From Gordionus sp. m RMFG-2023 (Eukaryota; Nematomorpha; Gordioida; Chordodea; Parachordodidae), in assembly GCF_954871325.1 (NCBI RefSeq), contig NC_088778.1, positions 12,595,882 through 12,659,881 on the forward strand: a stretch of DNA of 64,000 bases, in the 5' to 3' direction. Below are positions 47,901-59,999 of the stretch, in pieces (position 1 is the first letter of the stretch; each line of letters begins with the position of its first letter). The position numbers and the translations under genes were made by a program. Under the pieces are notes generated by a model. That model made no database searches and was not told the DNA's origin. It saw nothing but the letters and a program-made list of their open reading frames with translations.

Positions 47901-49487
47901 CTTGATTATTTGGTTGGACAAAGTATGGATGGTGCAGGGAATATGAGAGGAGTATACAAAGGAATGCAGGCTTTAATATTGAAAGAGGCTCCAAAAGCCA
48001 TCTATATTTGGTGCCATGCACATCGGCTAAATTTAGTAGTTGCTCATGTTTGTGGATGCAAAATTGAAATGAAAAAGGCAATGGGAATATTAGATGAGTT
48101 ATATAATTTTATGAATGGAGTTAGACGTCAAAGTGTGTTTGTTAAATATCAAATGAGAAAGTCCAAGAAATCTCTTAAAAGAATTAAAAACACAACAAGG
48201 TAAATAAAATATTTTTAATGAAACTTGAAACTTATATATTTTCAGAAATTGGTCATCATCCTACAAATCTGTAGAAATCTTTTTAGATGTTTATGAACAT
48301 ATTTTAGCATCATTAGTTGAATTAAAAGATTCTAATGACCCAAGCACCTCTTCCATTGCCGATGGGTTATTATCAAGAATTAAAGATGAAAATTTTATAT
48401 TAAGTCTTTTTATTTTGAAAGAAATATTGAAATGTACACATGAGGCTTGTATTGAAATGCAGGCAGTTGGTAATGATTTGGCTTTGGTAACCAAATTAAT
48501 ACAACATACAAAAAATAAATTACAAAAACTAAAAGGTTAATATTAGTTACTATTTCTATAAATAATTTTAAAATATAGCTAATGGAGACAATATATTTTT
48601 AAAATTACATTCCTTATCTAATAGTTTTTTGAAAAAGAATAATGTAATAACTGATTTGTATAATATGAAATCAATATTCAAATTGGATCAAACAGAATTC
48701 AATAATTATGTTGAACAAAAAAAAACAAGTTGAATAAATTAAAAAAATTTAAATTATTATTTATTATTATAGATATAGAACGGAAATATTTTTCCCTGTT
48801 CTAAATGCAATAATTAATCACCTAAATGATCGATTTAATTATGATTGTTTAAATTTTTTATCACAGATATCCATTTTTACTCCCGCTGGAATTATGGATA
48901 ATGAAAAAATAGAAGGATGGCAAATATCCGAAATTTGTAATACTTATCAATTGGATGTCCAAAACATTGTTGATGAATATAATGATTTTCGCTCTTTATA
49001 TTTGGAGTCTCAATCAATCATTTTTTGCGAAGATCTTTTAAAAGTTAAAAAGAATGACGCGTTATATATTGATGAAAGTAATTTATTGATATTTTATTTG
49101 TAATTGTATATAATTAAAGGTATTGCAAACGATCAAATTACCAAAGAAAATATCAACAGCGAAATCATGACCAAAATAAAAAAATGGATAAAATTTTCTT
49201 TTATATTACCATACCGACTTTTAAATCAATTAAATTCTTATTCAAATTTAAATTTATTATATAAATATTTATTAACCCTTCCTACAACTTCCTGTTCAGC
49301 CGAAAGAGCCATGAGTAAAGTAAAAATTAACAAAACTCGAATGCGGAATAAAATTTCGGACCCATTTTTGGAAAATTTACTGTTAATATCCAGCGAAATT
49401 GATGTTTTTGAAAAATTTACAATTGATGATATTATAACACAATTTGCTTTAACATCAATAAGGTTATCCAAATTATTAATAAAATAA
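44920..49487 (+). CDS. hAT-C transposase (TTF/DUF4371-type), few lesions
   Basis: Exon 44920-45178: CNIKNCKTSKK ... HEHYKHKHPH, a possible C2H2-like finger, ending TITSYFQK; one frameshift near 44988. Then three tandem exons (46165-46251, 46441-46527, 46711-46794) and one at about 46835-47016 (IAVGPCQPCTNKFQYPVTNK). Exon 47099-48199 has the TTF finger (RNWLSYSTTLDKVFCLYCIM), first Asp in SIILDGTYDVSKKE, second in GQSMDGAGNMRG, and WCHAHRLNLVV. Exons 48246-48535, about 48579-48735 and 48772 onward carry YRTEIFFPVLNAIINHL. The C-terminal dimerisation block is LYKYLLTLPTTSCSAERAMS. A TAA at 49101 may lie in a 42-bp intron (49079-49120). The join near 48735/48772 is off by one base. Roughly 840-850 residues; close to intact but probably not quite functional. 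Confidence 0.8.
46165..46800 (+). repeat. Tandem triplicated 87-bp exon in hAT-C
   Basis: Units of 276 and 270 bp each contain an acceptor TTTATAG, an exon of 87, 87 and 84 nt, and a donor (GTATTT, GTATTT, then GCATTA). All exons are phase 0 and read SVIEDSQIVLSPHPIPSSSE or close variants. Any number could be included without shifting the frame. The third donor is GC, not GT, with a 3-nt deletion before it. Confidence 0.9.
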
Positions 49488-50859
49488 TTAATGTATCTTT
49501 TTCACAGCGAATATATAGGCTTTTAAATAATGTATATTTAATTTAACATTTTATAATTTCAATGCAAAATATACTATAATTCATTTTATTCTAATATTTT
49601 ATATAATAGCTCTATTTACAATACATGTTTTTAATTATGTGGAATCAAGCTAAATATACCTCTTTAAATTTATTCGTCTTATATTTTTTACAATATTTTA
49701 GATCTTTTTCATAGAAATATTAATATGTTATCTCATTTAATTCACTTATATATATTTTATGAAAATAAAGTGAATACCAAATTATGAAAAGATTGCATTA
49801 TTTAAATAAAAGTTCATTATCACTTACAAATTTTTAAATTTTTTTTCCCTAAATAGGCTTGAAAGATTGTAAATAGAATTATGTTGTAAGGTTATAAATG
49901 GTGGCAGATAAGATTTTTTAAATAAAATCACTATACCATCGTAGGTCTGTAAATTTCGCGGCCGAAGGCCGCAGGATTTTTTTTAGGTGGGTATGGGTAG
50001 ATTTTGGAGGGGTTTGTCTCCATCAAATTTTCTGCCATGTAGACGCTGATCAATTATATTTATAATCTTTTGCTTGACATATACTTTATGGAATAGTATA
50101 AAAGTAGTGAAAAATATTATTTAATCAATATTATTCATCCACTAACTTTATTTAAAAGAATTAGAGATTAGAATAATATCCACTTCTAAAAGTTCTATTC
50201 TTCTAACACAAAAATTTTGAAAATGTCGAGTGGAGCACTGCAATTCTAGATAACGATATAAAATATATTAAGTAATTTAAAATATATTTATAATAATTAT
50301 ACATACTGTTCTAATTTCTATTCTTTCTAACACAAAAATTTTGAAAATGTCGAGTGGAGAATTGGAGAATTTTATAAAAAATATATTTTAGAGCGGAAAA
50401 ATAAAATAAAAGAACTAGACATATTTTTCGAATAAATATTTAAAATTTATTTTAAAAATATAAAAATAATCAAATACTGTCTCTCAAAATTATTATTTAT
50501 ATATTAAAAACATTAAAATGCTAAAAAAAAAATTGTGGGAGAAATTAAAAAATTGTGGGAGCTTTTTGCGGGAGATTTCTAATTGTGGGAGTTTTGTGGG
50601 AGTGAGATGTATGTGGGTAAACTAAAAAATTGTGGGAGACTCCCACTGATGGGGGGAGACATGGCAACCCTGGTTGGGACATTTGTGATGTTATTTAATG
50701 GTAATGTCAGTTTGGGCATATTATTTGGTAAAATCCCTTAAAGAAATAAATATTAAATATTATTAAAGTGGTCTATTACTAAAAGGATTTAATGGCCTAA
50801 TACTAGTTCCATGTGGTAGTACTAAAATAAAATAATCAGGTATATATAATAAAAGTTAT

Positions 50860-53800
50860 TTACAGGAACTGTGGAGTACATTGTTCGTTTTCGCAGAAGT
50901 ATCCTTTGATAATATCTTTTTTTGTAATTGATTTGTATTTAATAGAGGCCCTACAAGAAAAACATCCGATAATAATATAATTAAGTAAATTACTAAAAGA
51001 ATCTTTTTGTCTATCATAATCACAAGAATGGATAACTATATTTTTATCTGATGAGCCAGCAGTGTGCTTTTTAGCATTAGCACATCCTAAAAATAATATA
51101 TATATAAAAAATTAAATTAAGTTTATATAAAAATCTTATCTAACAATGTATAATAACCTATAAATGTTTGCATTGATGAATGTAAACTGGTAGAATCTTG
51201 AAAATATATTATGCAATTAGTATAAAAATTTATAAAAAAATACTTGTGTTTTCAGAAAGAGTTTGTAAGGGTTTACTATTTGTGAAAATTTTTATTGATG
51301 AGGGAAAACTAGTATCTAAAAAAAATATATTGTAAAGACATAAAAAAATTTTTTGCTTTTCATATAAACAATATTTGCTATTAGCCAAAAAAAGTGATAT
51401 AGATGTAACTCTAAAATTTATAACCTTTCATATCTATCAAATGCTTAAAGTTGTGATTATTTTCTTTGTCCATTATATTGATGTTATTTATTTGTTTTTC
51501 TTTCATCACTTTCACTTTTCACAAATAATATAAATGAATTTAAAGATCAAACCTTTTCTCATATTTTTAGCATCTTTGCGTCTTTTTAAATATCCAGGAC
51601 TCATTTTTTCTGGCATTTCAATATTTTTAATATTATTGAAATTGATTTCTACTTCACTAACTTGTTTCAGTGGATTTTCTGGTTTTTGTTCAACATCTTT
51701 TATATATATTTTTTAAAGTTTACAGAATATATTCTAATTCATTAAAAAAAATTATTAATAAATTCTAAAAAAAATGATTACCCATGTCATTAAATTTAAA
51801 TCCTGATGTTGGATTAAATATATTGATAGCATGTTCAAATTGTTCAAAAATTTTAGGAGTAGGCTGACATAGATCTTTATAAACATATTTTAAGTATGTA
51901 TATATTTTGATAAATGCATTTTGATTCATCTGAGATGATAATGATGATATATTTTGCATTATATCCTTTACTTTTCTGAATTTTTCATCAGATGATAGAA
52001 TTTTTTTTTCATTGATAGTATGATTAATTCTAGTGCCATCGATATCATTTTGATTAATATTATTAGTAAGTATATTATTTTTATCAGTCATCATGTAAAT
52101 TTTTGAATTCATAAAGTAATCTCTCTGCCATCTTGGATGACATAAATTTTGATCAAACAGATCTATACCATTCAATCTTCTATATTCAAAAATATGCCTA
52201 CATGGTAATAAAATAGATTCTAAATATCCACAACTACAATTTGAGGGTAATACTGTTAAAGTTGAATTTCCTTCATCATGGGATATTGATAAATTTAGCT
52301 TTTCTAATATCCTTTTAAAGGCAGCATTAGTCAATATATTTTGATATTTGAATTTTACACTATTTTCTGGATAACTTCTTGTAGATATTTTTTTAAGATT
52401 CATAATCACATTATGATTTTTTTCCTCATTTGAGGTATCTATACAAATATTCAAATTTTTGAAAAAATTTGTTAAAATGTTTTTTTATTAGGGTTTTGAG
52501 TACCCTATTCATACTCTCCCTCCTATTATTTGTATAAATAGAAAAATTTGTGGTTTTACACCGCCATGGATAAGACCACTCGTGTCGAATGTTATGCCAA
52601 TTATTATTAAAATATTCTTCCACATCTGAAAAATTTAATGCCATCAATGAATTATATATTTCCCAATAATGTGCTTCTGTTTTTGTGTAGATCATTTTTT
52701 CAAAAGATTTAACACAACCTTTACCTGGGTAGAATTTATATTTCTCTTTTTAACGGTTATTTCTCTAATAAATGTTTGTTGTACATGGAACGTACATATT
52801 TCAAGTGAAGCCATAGGAAAGGCTTCTCTATAAGCATGTCTATTAGCAAAGTCCTTATCTGCAATTATTACTTTAATTTTATTATTATTATCATTGGGCA
52901 TGACTAAAATACGCGTCCCCGAAAACTACGCGTCCCCGGTCAAACGGGTTTAATTTATATAATATTAATAAAAAATCTTATTTAGCTTTATAAGATTAGT
53001 TAAAAAATGATTTTTATGATTTAAAAAAAAATGATAACAGTAAATTTTTTAAAAAATTATTTTTTTACATCAAAAAACTACGCGTCCCCGGTCAAGATAC
53101 ATTTTTTTAAAAAAAATAAAATAGGATTCATATTTAGCTCATTAAATGAATATAGAAAATTTTAAAAAAAATGATAACTTAGTAAAATTTTTAAAAAATT
53201 ATTTTTTTAAATTAAAAACTACACGTCCCCGGTCAAGATACATTTTTTTTTTAAATAAAAGCAGATTCATATTTAACTCATTAAATGGATATAGAAAATG
53301 TTTTTTTTTATTTTAAAAAAAAAGTGGTAACTTAGTAAAATTTTTAAAATACTAATTTTTTACATAAAAACATTACGCGTCCCCGATCAAGATATATATT
53401 TTTTTTTTAATAAAAGCAGATTCATATTTAGCTCATTAAATGGATACAGAAAATGTTTTTTTTTATTTTAAAAAAAAGTGGTAACTTGTAAAATTTTGAA
53501 AAAACACTTTTTTTCTCCATTTTTTGACTAGAATACGCGTCCCCAGTCAAGATAGATTATTTTTATAAAAATGAATATAGAATCGTGTATAGTTTTTCAA
53601 GGAGATTCCGAAAATGGTATTTATAATTTTTTTTTTTAAATTTTTTTTCAAAAATTTTTTTTTGACTAAACTACGCGTCCCCGGTCAAGATACATTTTTT
53701 TTTTAGAAATAAAAGCAGATTCATATTTAGCTCATTAAATGGATACAGAAAATGTTTTTTTTTGATTTTTAAAAAAAGTGGTAACTTAGTAAAATTTTGA

Positions 53801-56324
53801 AAAAACACTTCTTTTTTTTCATTTTTTGACTAAAATACGCGTCCCTACGCGTCCCCGGTCAAGATAGATTATTTTTATAAAAATGAATATAGAATCGTGT
53901 ATAGTTTTTCAAGGAGATTCCGAAAATGGTATTTATAATTATTTTTTTTTTAATTTTTTTTCGAAAAATTTTTTTTTGACTAAATTACGCGTCCCCGGTC
54001 AAGATACATTTTTTTTTAAATAAAAGCAGATTCATATTTAGCTCATTAAATGGATACAGAAAATGTTTTTTTTGATTTTTTAAAAAAGTGGTAACTTAGT
54101 AAAATTTTGAAAAAACACTTCTTTTTTTTCATTTTTTGACTAAAATACGCGTCCCTACGCGTCCCCGGTCAAGATAGATTATTTTTATAAAAATGAATAT
54201 AGAATCGTGTATAGTTTTTTAAGGAGATTCCGAAAATGGTATTAATTTCGATTCTATATTCATTTTTAGAAAAATAATCTATCTTGACCGGGGATGCGTT
54301 AGGGACCCGTATTTTAGTCAAAAAATGAAAAAAAAAGAGTGTTTTTTCAAAATTTTACTAAGTTACCTTTTTTTTAAATAAAAAAAACATTTTCTGTATC
54401 CATTTAATGATCTAAATATGAATCTGCTTTTTTAAAAAAAATATATCTTGACCGGGAACGCGTTGGGACGCGTAGTTTAGTCAAAAAAAAAATTTTCGAA
54501 AAATAATTTAAAAAAAAAATAAATTATAAATACCATTTTCGTAATCTCCTTGAAAAACTATACACGATTCTATATTCATTATTATAAAAATAATCTATCT
54601 TGACCGGGGACGCGTAGGACACGTATTTTAGTCAAAAAATGAAGAAAAAAAGTGTTTTTTCAAAATTTTACTAAGTTACCACTTTTTTTTAAAATCAAAA
54701 AAAACATTTTCTGTATCCATTTAATGAGCTAAATATGAATCTGCTTTTATTTTTAAAAAAAAATGTATCTTGACTGGGGACGCGTAATGTTTTTATGTAA
54801 TAAATTAGTATTTTAAAAATTTTATTAAGTTACCTCTTTTTTTCTAAATCAAAAAAAACATTTTCTATATCCGTTTAATGAGCTAAATATGAATCTGCTT
54901 TTATTTTAAAAAAAAAATGTATCTTGACCGGGGACGCGTAGTTTTTTAAAAAAATAATTTTTTAAAAATTTTACTAAGTTATCATTTTTTTTTAAATCAT
55001 AAAAAACATATATTCATTTAATGAGCTAAATATAAATCTGCTTTTATTTTTTTAAAAAAAAATGTATCTTAACGGGGGACGCGTAGTTTTTTGATGTAAA
55101 ATAATAAATTTTTAAAAAATTTACTAAGTTATAATTTTTTTTTAAATCATAAAAAACATTTTTTAACTCATCTTATAAAGCTAAATAAGATTTTTTATTA
55201 ATATTATATAAATTAAACCCGTTTGACCGGGGACGCGTAGGGACGTGTAGTTTTCGGGGACGCGTATTTTAGTCATGCCCTTATCATTATATGATTTAAA
55301 TAAATCACACATATTTTTAACTATTAAATAATTTTCAGACTTTACAACCCAGATGGCAGCAAATCTTGTTTGCTCTTCTCCATCAATAACGAAGAGAGTA
55401 AAGACTGGCATTTGATAATGATTTAATTTGTAGGTTGCATCAACCATGAGAATTTCTGGAAATTCATTAAAATATTGCCTCATATTGGGTGTTTGATAAT
55501 ATATCCCCTGAAGGGCATTGTTTTCAGAAACTATTTTTATAATATTAGGGTTTAAATTTTTTAATAAGTTAAAAACATCCAGGAGCTCAGAGTCCCCTGG
55601 TTGATATAATATTTTCTTTTTTATATTATATAAATCTCGATTTGTTGTGTAAACTCCCTTTTGTTGGAGGTCATATTTTATTTTAGGAATTGAGGCATCG
55701 AACACTTAATAATGACAGCTCTTGATTCTTCAGTAATTTTACGCTGCTTCGGTAAGCGTTTGAATAAATTAGAATCTAAATTAATAATAAAATGGTATAA
55801 CATTTGATAAAAATATTACCCAAATCATGATTATGACCAGAATTCATTTTTGTAACTTCAAGCATATGTCTTTTTTCTTTTATTGTATGCTTAACTGAGA
55901 AACTATTTTGGCAATTCTTTTGCAATGTTTGGGTAAGTCGTTTTCCTTTCCCACGACTTTTAAATTTTCTTCCACCATGAATGCAGACATAACGTATATA
56001 TTTATAAATCATTGTATGAATAATTTTTGGATCAAAATTAATAAGTTTAGTACATGACGCTATATGGTAATTTGTATATACTATATTCTCATATCTAATT
56101 ATAGCTCCTGCAAATCATTAAATGATTCAAATTGAGCCCCAACCTATTAAATAGATATAGAATATATATATATATAAAAATTCTAGGTTAAAACTTTAAA
56201 TAATTACATTTCAAATCAATAGTAAATATATTCTTAAAAATATTGTTACCTCTAAATTTATTTGACTTGTAGAAGTTATATTGTCTAAATCAAAAAGATC
56301 AAAATTGCTTTGATGTGCATCCAT
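50860..56324 (-). pseudogene. MULE-2 transposase with SWIM and Cys-rich tail
   Basis: Minus-strand exons: 56250-56324 (MDAHQSNFDLFDLDNITSTS), 55820-56143 (FAR1-type finger: YVCIHGGRKFKSRGKGKR ... MNSGHNHDLG), about 55785 down to 51782 (DDE domain: MVDATYKLN, IIADKDFANRHA, TNNRRESMNRVLK; SWIM: CSCGYLESILLPCRHIFEYR), then 51553-51696, 51244-51315 and 50860-51086. The last encodes a Cys/His-rich tail (GCANAKKHTAG, IHSCDYDRQ, IIIGCFSCRASIKY, GYFCENEQCTPQF) ending in TAA. All four C-terminal joins keep phase. Frameshifts lie near 56106, 55707, 52690 and 52450, and the palindrome 52896-55280 splits the DDE domain, so the copy is dead. Exon 1 lies inside the long terminal repeat. Confidence 0.85.
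52896..55280. mobile_element. 2.4-kb palindromic element, ACGCGT repeats
   Basis: Flanked by TTATCATT on both sides (52888-52895, 55281-55288). Ends GGGCATGACTAAAATACGCG and its complement. The element is one large inverted repeat with its centre near 54245 and arms of about 1.15 kb. Each arm is a ladder of diverged units bearing ACGCGTCCCCGGTCAAGATA or a variant, about ten per arm, spaced roughly 140-160 bp, separated by A/T tracts. No coding capacity. GGG ends with 8-bp duplication would suit Merlin or hAT-like mobilisers; superfamily not settled. Confidence 0.88.
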
Positions 56325-56339
56325 AAGAATCTAGTATGA

Positions 56340-57942
56340 TATAAGCTTTTTAAAAAAATATTTTTATTAGAGATTTGCTATAAGCTAGGCTGAGCAACCT
56401 CTTAAAATATTTACATGGCCTGTGGATTTTTTTTGTGCTAATATTTATATCATAATCTTGAATTAATAGAGAGATGGTAAATAAGGGGTAGTATATTTAA
56501 TTTAACCATTCCAAATATCACAAATAGTTTTTATTTGTATATTATACTACATACATTTTTGATTAGGGCTTGTATTTAAAGAGAACCAGGGTGGGCCTAA
56601 CAACTTAAGTAAAAATTTTAAATAGGGTGGGTAGCACAAAGGCTAACATTTAACTTGCCCAGTGTGCCTGTATAAGCATAACTATAAATTAAACAATTAT
56701 TATTCTTTTATAATATAGATTGAGTATAAAAATACTTGGCTATCAAGGTACTGTAAAAGGAATAACCTGTTTTATTAAATTTTAAATATAAAATTATTAT
56801 TGTAACTAAGTATATAACAATATACTTTTATAATATAAATTGAGTATAAAAATACTTGGCTATCAATGTAAAATGACCAGGTACTGTAAAAGGAATAGGT
56901 ACTGTAAAAGGAATAACCTGTTTTATTAAATTTTAAATATAAAATTATTTTTGTAACTAAGTATATAACAATATACTTTTATAATATAAATTGAGTATAA
57001 AAATACTTGGCTATCAAGGTACTGTAAAATTAACAGGTACTGTAAAAGGAATAGGTACTGTAGAATGAACAGGTACTGCAAAAGGAATAGATACTGTAAA
57101 AGGAATAACCTGTTTTATTAAATTTTAAATATAAAATTATTATTGTAACTAAGTATATAACAATATACTTTTATAATATAAATTGAGTAAAAAAATACTT
57201 GGATATCAAGGTACTGTAAAATGAACAGGTACTGTAAAATGAACAGGTACTGTAAAATGAACAGGTACTGTAAAAGGAATAGGTACTGTAGAATGAACTG
57301 GTACTGTAAAAGGAATAGATACTGTAAAAGGAATAACCTGTTTTATTAAATTTTAAATATAAAATTATTATTGTAACTAAGTATATAACAATATACTTTT
57401 ATAATATAAATTGAATAAAAAAATACTTGGCTATCAAGGTACTGTTAAATGAACAGGTACTGTAAAAGGAATAGGTACTGTAGAATGAACAGGTACTGTA
57501 AAAGGAATAGATACTGTAAAAGGAATAACCTGTTTTATTAAATTTTAAATATAAAATTATTATTGTAACTATATATATAACAATATACTTTAATATAAAT
57601 TGAGTATAAAAATACTTGGCTATGAAGGTACTGTAAAATGAACAGGTACTGTAAAAGGAATAGGTTCTGTAAAAGGAATAACCTATTTAATTAAATTTTA
57701 AATATTGTGTATATAAATACGATTACTTTTATAATATAAATTGAAGTCCATATTGAATGTTTAAATAATTGTTTAGTTTTTCAAATAAAATAATTATAAA
57801 ACGAACATTTATAAACGAGATCTTTCGTAATTTTATTTATTTATTTACATAAAAATAAATATATGACGTATTTTGCCGTGCTTGTTAATTTATGAAAAAC
57901 ATGAAAAAAATAGTGCACGCTTACCGTGCATTATCATTAGCC
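56340..57942 (-). repeat. MULE-2 right arm with tandem repeats
   Basis: From the outside in: 57942-57700 matches 37055-37860 without the 554-bp insertion. 57690-56690 holds six long units, each with several copies of an 18-bp motif (GGTACTGTAAAAGGAATA or GGTACTGTAAAATGAACA) plus a 120-bp AT-rich spacer. 56660-56400 matches 38220-38460. The 18-bp motif occurs 2-6 times per unit, so the array expands at two levels. The transposase start codon follows at 56324, so this arm would contain the promoter. Confidence 0.85.
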
Positions 57943-57962
57943 GTAAGCATCATTAACCTAAT

Positions 57963-59999
57963 TTTTACCAATATAGCGAATTATATATTTTACAGAAAAC
58001 TATAAAATATTGATAAGGACATCTTTAAAGACATTGTGAGATGAATAATATGAAGATTAATTATTAATATCATTATTTATTTAAAATAAATAGATGGCGT
58101 TAAATAATTGAATGCAAATTGTTGCCATATTTATTATCAAGAGAATTGATTAGTAAAATTTGTTAAAATATTAACTGTAATATATTCTCTAACTGTCAAA
58201 TATTTCTGTAAAAGTGGAATTTTACCTAGTATTTTGTAACCAATTCTATATAATAGAGGAATATCAACTATATGTCTTCTTACTTTTTATAAATAAATTT
58301 CTTATACTTGTTTGGAATAAATTATTTCCATGCTTTTATATTAATGTATATACAAGTAATTTATTATATTTCATATAAACTAATAAAAATTTATTTCATA
58401 TTTGTCCCAGGCTTATTTTTTTTATTAAAATTAACCTCCTATCTTGTAAAAATATTTTATGATTATATATAGACAAAGTTAACCTGGCCGAAGGCTCGCC
58501 CAAAATAGGGTCTGGGAGCGAAGCTCCCAGTAATATTTTTATTTCCCCCCCCCCCTTAGGAAAATCCTGGCTACGCCTATGGCAGCAGGAGTAATAATCT
58601 TAAATTACATAGTCACACAAATAATAGATGCTGGTTAATTTACAGTCATAGCCATGACACTCACTATGTAAACTCTTATCAGAATTTATTATGTTTTATA
58701 AATTGATAAAACAAAAACACTAAAAATCTTTAGAAGAAATAATTATGCAAATATATTGAAACTTTGAGTTATTTACACGGCAAGGATGCCATATTAGAAA
58801 AGAAACATTTTATAACTATATAAGGACCAAAGTGATATGATGAAACAAATTAAGATTTTATATATTACTGTCTCACCACCTCTAGTGGGTATATTATATC
58901 TTAAAATAATAGTAGTTTATAATAATATCTAAAATATACTCGTATTAAAAATTAAACTCAAAACTGTTTTTCAAAGAAAAAAAAATAGATTCCATTACAT
59001 CCATTATGGGATGAATAATAAGATGTTTAATTTTTAATAATATTTTTAAATAAATAGTCAATTCTATAAAGAATTGAATAAAATTATTGCTTATATTTAT
59101 AATCAAAAGCATTTATTAGTAAAATTTATTAAAGTATTAACTGTAATATATTATATAACTGTCAAATACGTGTCTATAAGTGGCATTTTACATAATATTT
59201 TATAAAGAAGTCTCTTATACTTATTTGGACCTTGAATAAATTTTTAGGAAGAGGCATGGTAAATAAATATAAAAATGAATAATATAGTTGATTAGTGATT
59301 TTGAACTCGGCTAATTACAATATTAAATTTGTTAATTTTCAATTAATAAATGATTATATTTATTTAATTGAGGTTATAAAATAATTTAAATAATAAAAAT
59401 AAGCAACTGTTAATGCTATATTAATATTTAGACATTATGTGTGATATTGATATTCTATTTTTAACATAGAATTTGATTGTAAGCTGACATAGTGAATATG
59501 ATTTATATGTATTATTCTAATCTAATAAGAAAAATTGCACTTATTTAATAAAAATTTATATAGTAAATAATAAAATATAATTTATATATATTAATCTAAT
59601 CTAATAATTAAAATAGCACTCATTTAATAAAAATTTAGATAGTCTATTTAATTATTAAATAATAAAATCAAATCTATATATAATACTTAACAGAATTACA
59701 AAAGAAATCGTTCTGGGGGCAATCAAAAAAGTTATTTTTAGTTTAATGGGATATTAGGAGCCATTAAGAAAATAAAATATTTCGCTTCAGGGGGCTATTT
59801 ATATTTTTCAGGGGGTTTAGCCCCCGCGCTCCCTTCTAGTGACTCTACTAGTCAAAATCATATACGATTGTGTTGCTTCAATAAAAATAGCAATAAACCT
59901 TTATTAACCTTTACAATTAAAGGAGCAGAATCGAATCTTTATAAATTATTTCTTAAGAATCGTAACCATTATGATTTTTTTTATATTATACACTTAACC
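57963..59999. other. End of outer element, then silent DNA
   Basis: 57963-58581 belongs to the outer non-autonomous element (hairpins GGCCGAAGGC at 58486 and CTGGGAGCGAAGCTCCCAG at 58512; C11 tract near 58547). 58590-59999 has no gene. A transposon-terminus-like G/C-rich stretch (GGGGGTTTAGCCCCCGCGCT) lies near 59812-59831, similar in style to one at 26250-26330. The open frame 59868-60164 straddles a MITE border and is chance. Confidence 0.55.

Larger units (their letters stand above)
44393..50048 (+). mobile_element. hAT-C, nearly complete multi-exon hAT
   Basis: Ends CAGCGTCTACATGG and CCATGTAGACGCTG, each with GGGGGTAGG- or GGAGGGG-type subterminal blocks. The flanks share only ATCAAT at slightly different offsets, so the expected 8-bp duplication is not clean. 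It carries a transposase of at least eight exons (44920-49487) and a hairpin GCGGCCGAAGGCCGC at 49958. It is nested in hAT-B, so it is the youngest layer of the nest. The two small elements at 60.0 and 61.1 kb share both its ends. Confidence 0.9.
40716..50672. mobile_element. Composite hAT element hAT-B
   Basis: Ends CAGGGTTTGCCAGGTC and, in reverse complement, CAGGGTTGCCATGTC, with a perfect 8-bp duplication GTTGGGAC (40708-40715, 50673-50680). It is the inverted relative of hAT-A: minisatellite, plus-strand N-terminal transposase remnant (41700-42540), minus-strand transposase (42780-44290), then the TTGTGGGAG-rich end (50525-50650). hAT-C is inserted at 44393-50048; without it the element is about 4.3 kb. 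It lies about 190 bp downstream of the MULE-2 stop codon. Confidence 0.92.
34047..57942 (-). mobile_element. Giant MULE (MULE-2), 23.9 kb with its insertions
   Basis: Left end GGGTAATGATAAATGCACG and right end (reverse complement) GGCTAATGATAATGCACGG are flanked by a perfect 10-bp duplication GTAAGCATCA (34037-34046 and 57943-57952); 9-11 bp is the Mutator-like size. Terminal inverted repeats are very long: the right arm runs 57942 to about 56105, the left arm resumes at 37055 after MULE-1 and runs to about 39335. Both arms include the first transposase exon. The transposase itself is on the minus strand at 50860-56324. Later insertions are MULE-1, a 554-bp piece (37104-37657), hAT-B and a 2.4-kb palindrome. 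Without them the element is about 8 kb. Confidence 0.88.
33118..58581. mobile_element. Outer non-autonomous element with 8-bp duplication
   Basis: CATAGGCGTAGCCAGG at 33118 and its reverse complement ending at 58581 are flanked by a perfect duplication GCAGCAGG (33110-33117 and 58582-58589). An 8-bp duplication suggests hAT or another 8-bp-duplicating superfamily. Its own DNA is only 33118-33650 and 57963-58581, about 1.15 kb without coding sequence. It includes C-rich subterminal blocks (CCCCCATCTT, CCCCCCCCCCTTAGG) and the hairpin CTGGGAGCGAAGCTCCCAG at 58512. Everything between was inserted later. It is the oldest layer of the nest. Confidence 0.85.

Noticed and set aside
52896-55280. Yeast-type MCB (ACGCGT) promoter array
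   Set aside because: The motif is part of a longer transposon repeat unit, and there is no gene placement to support regulation.
33118-58581. One giant self-replicating element of 25 kb
   Set aside because: The content resolves into separately duplicated insertions; no replication or structural genes of a large element were seen.
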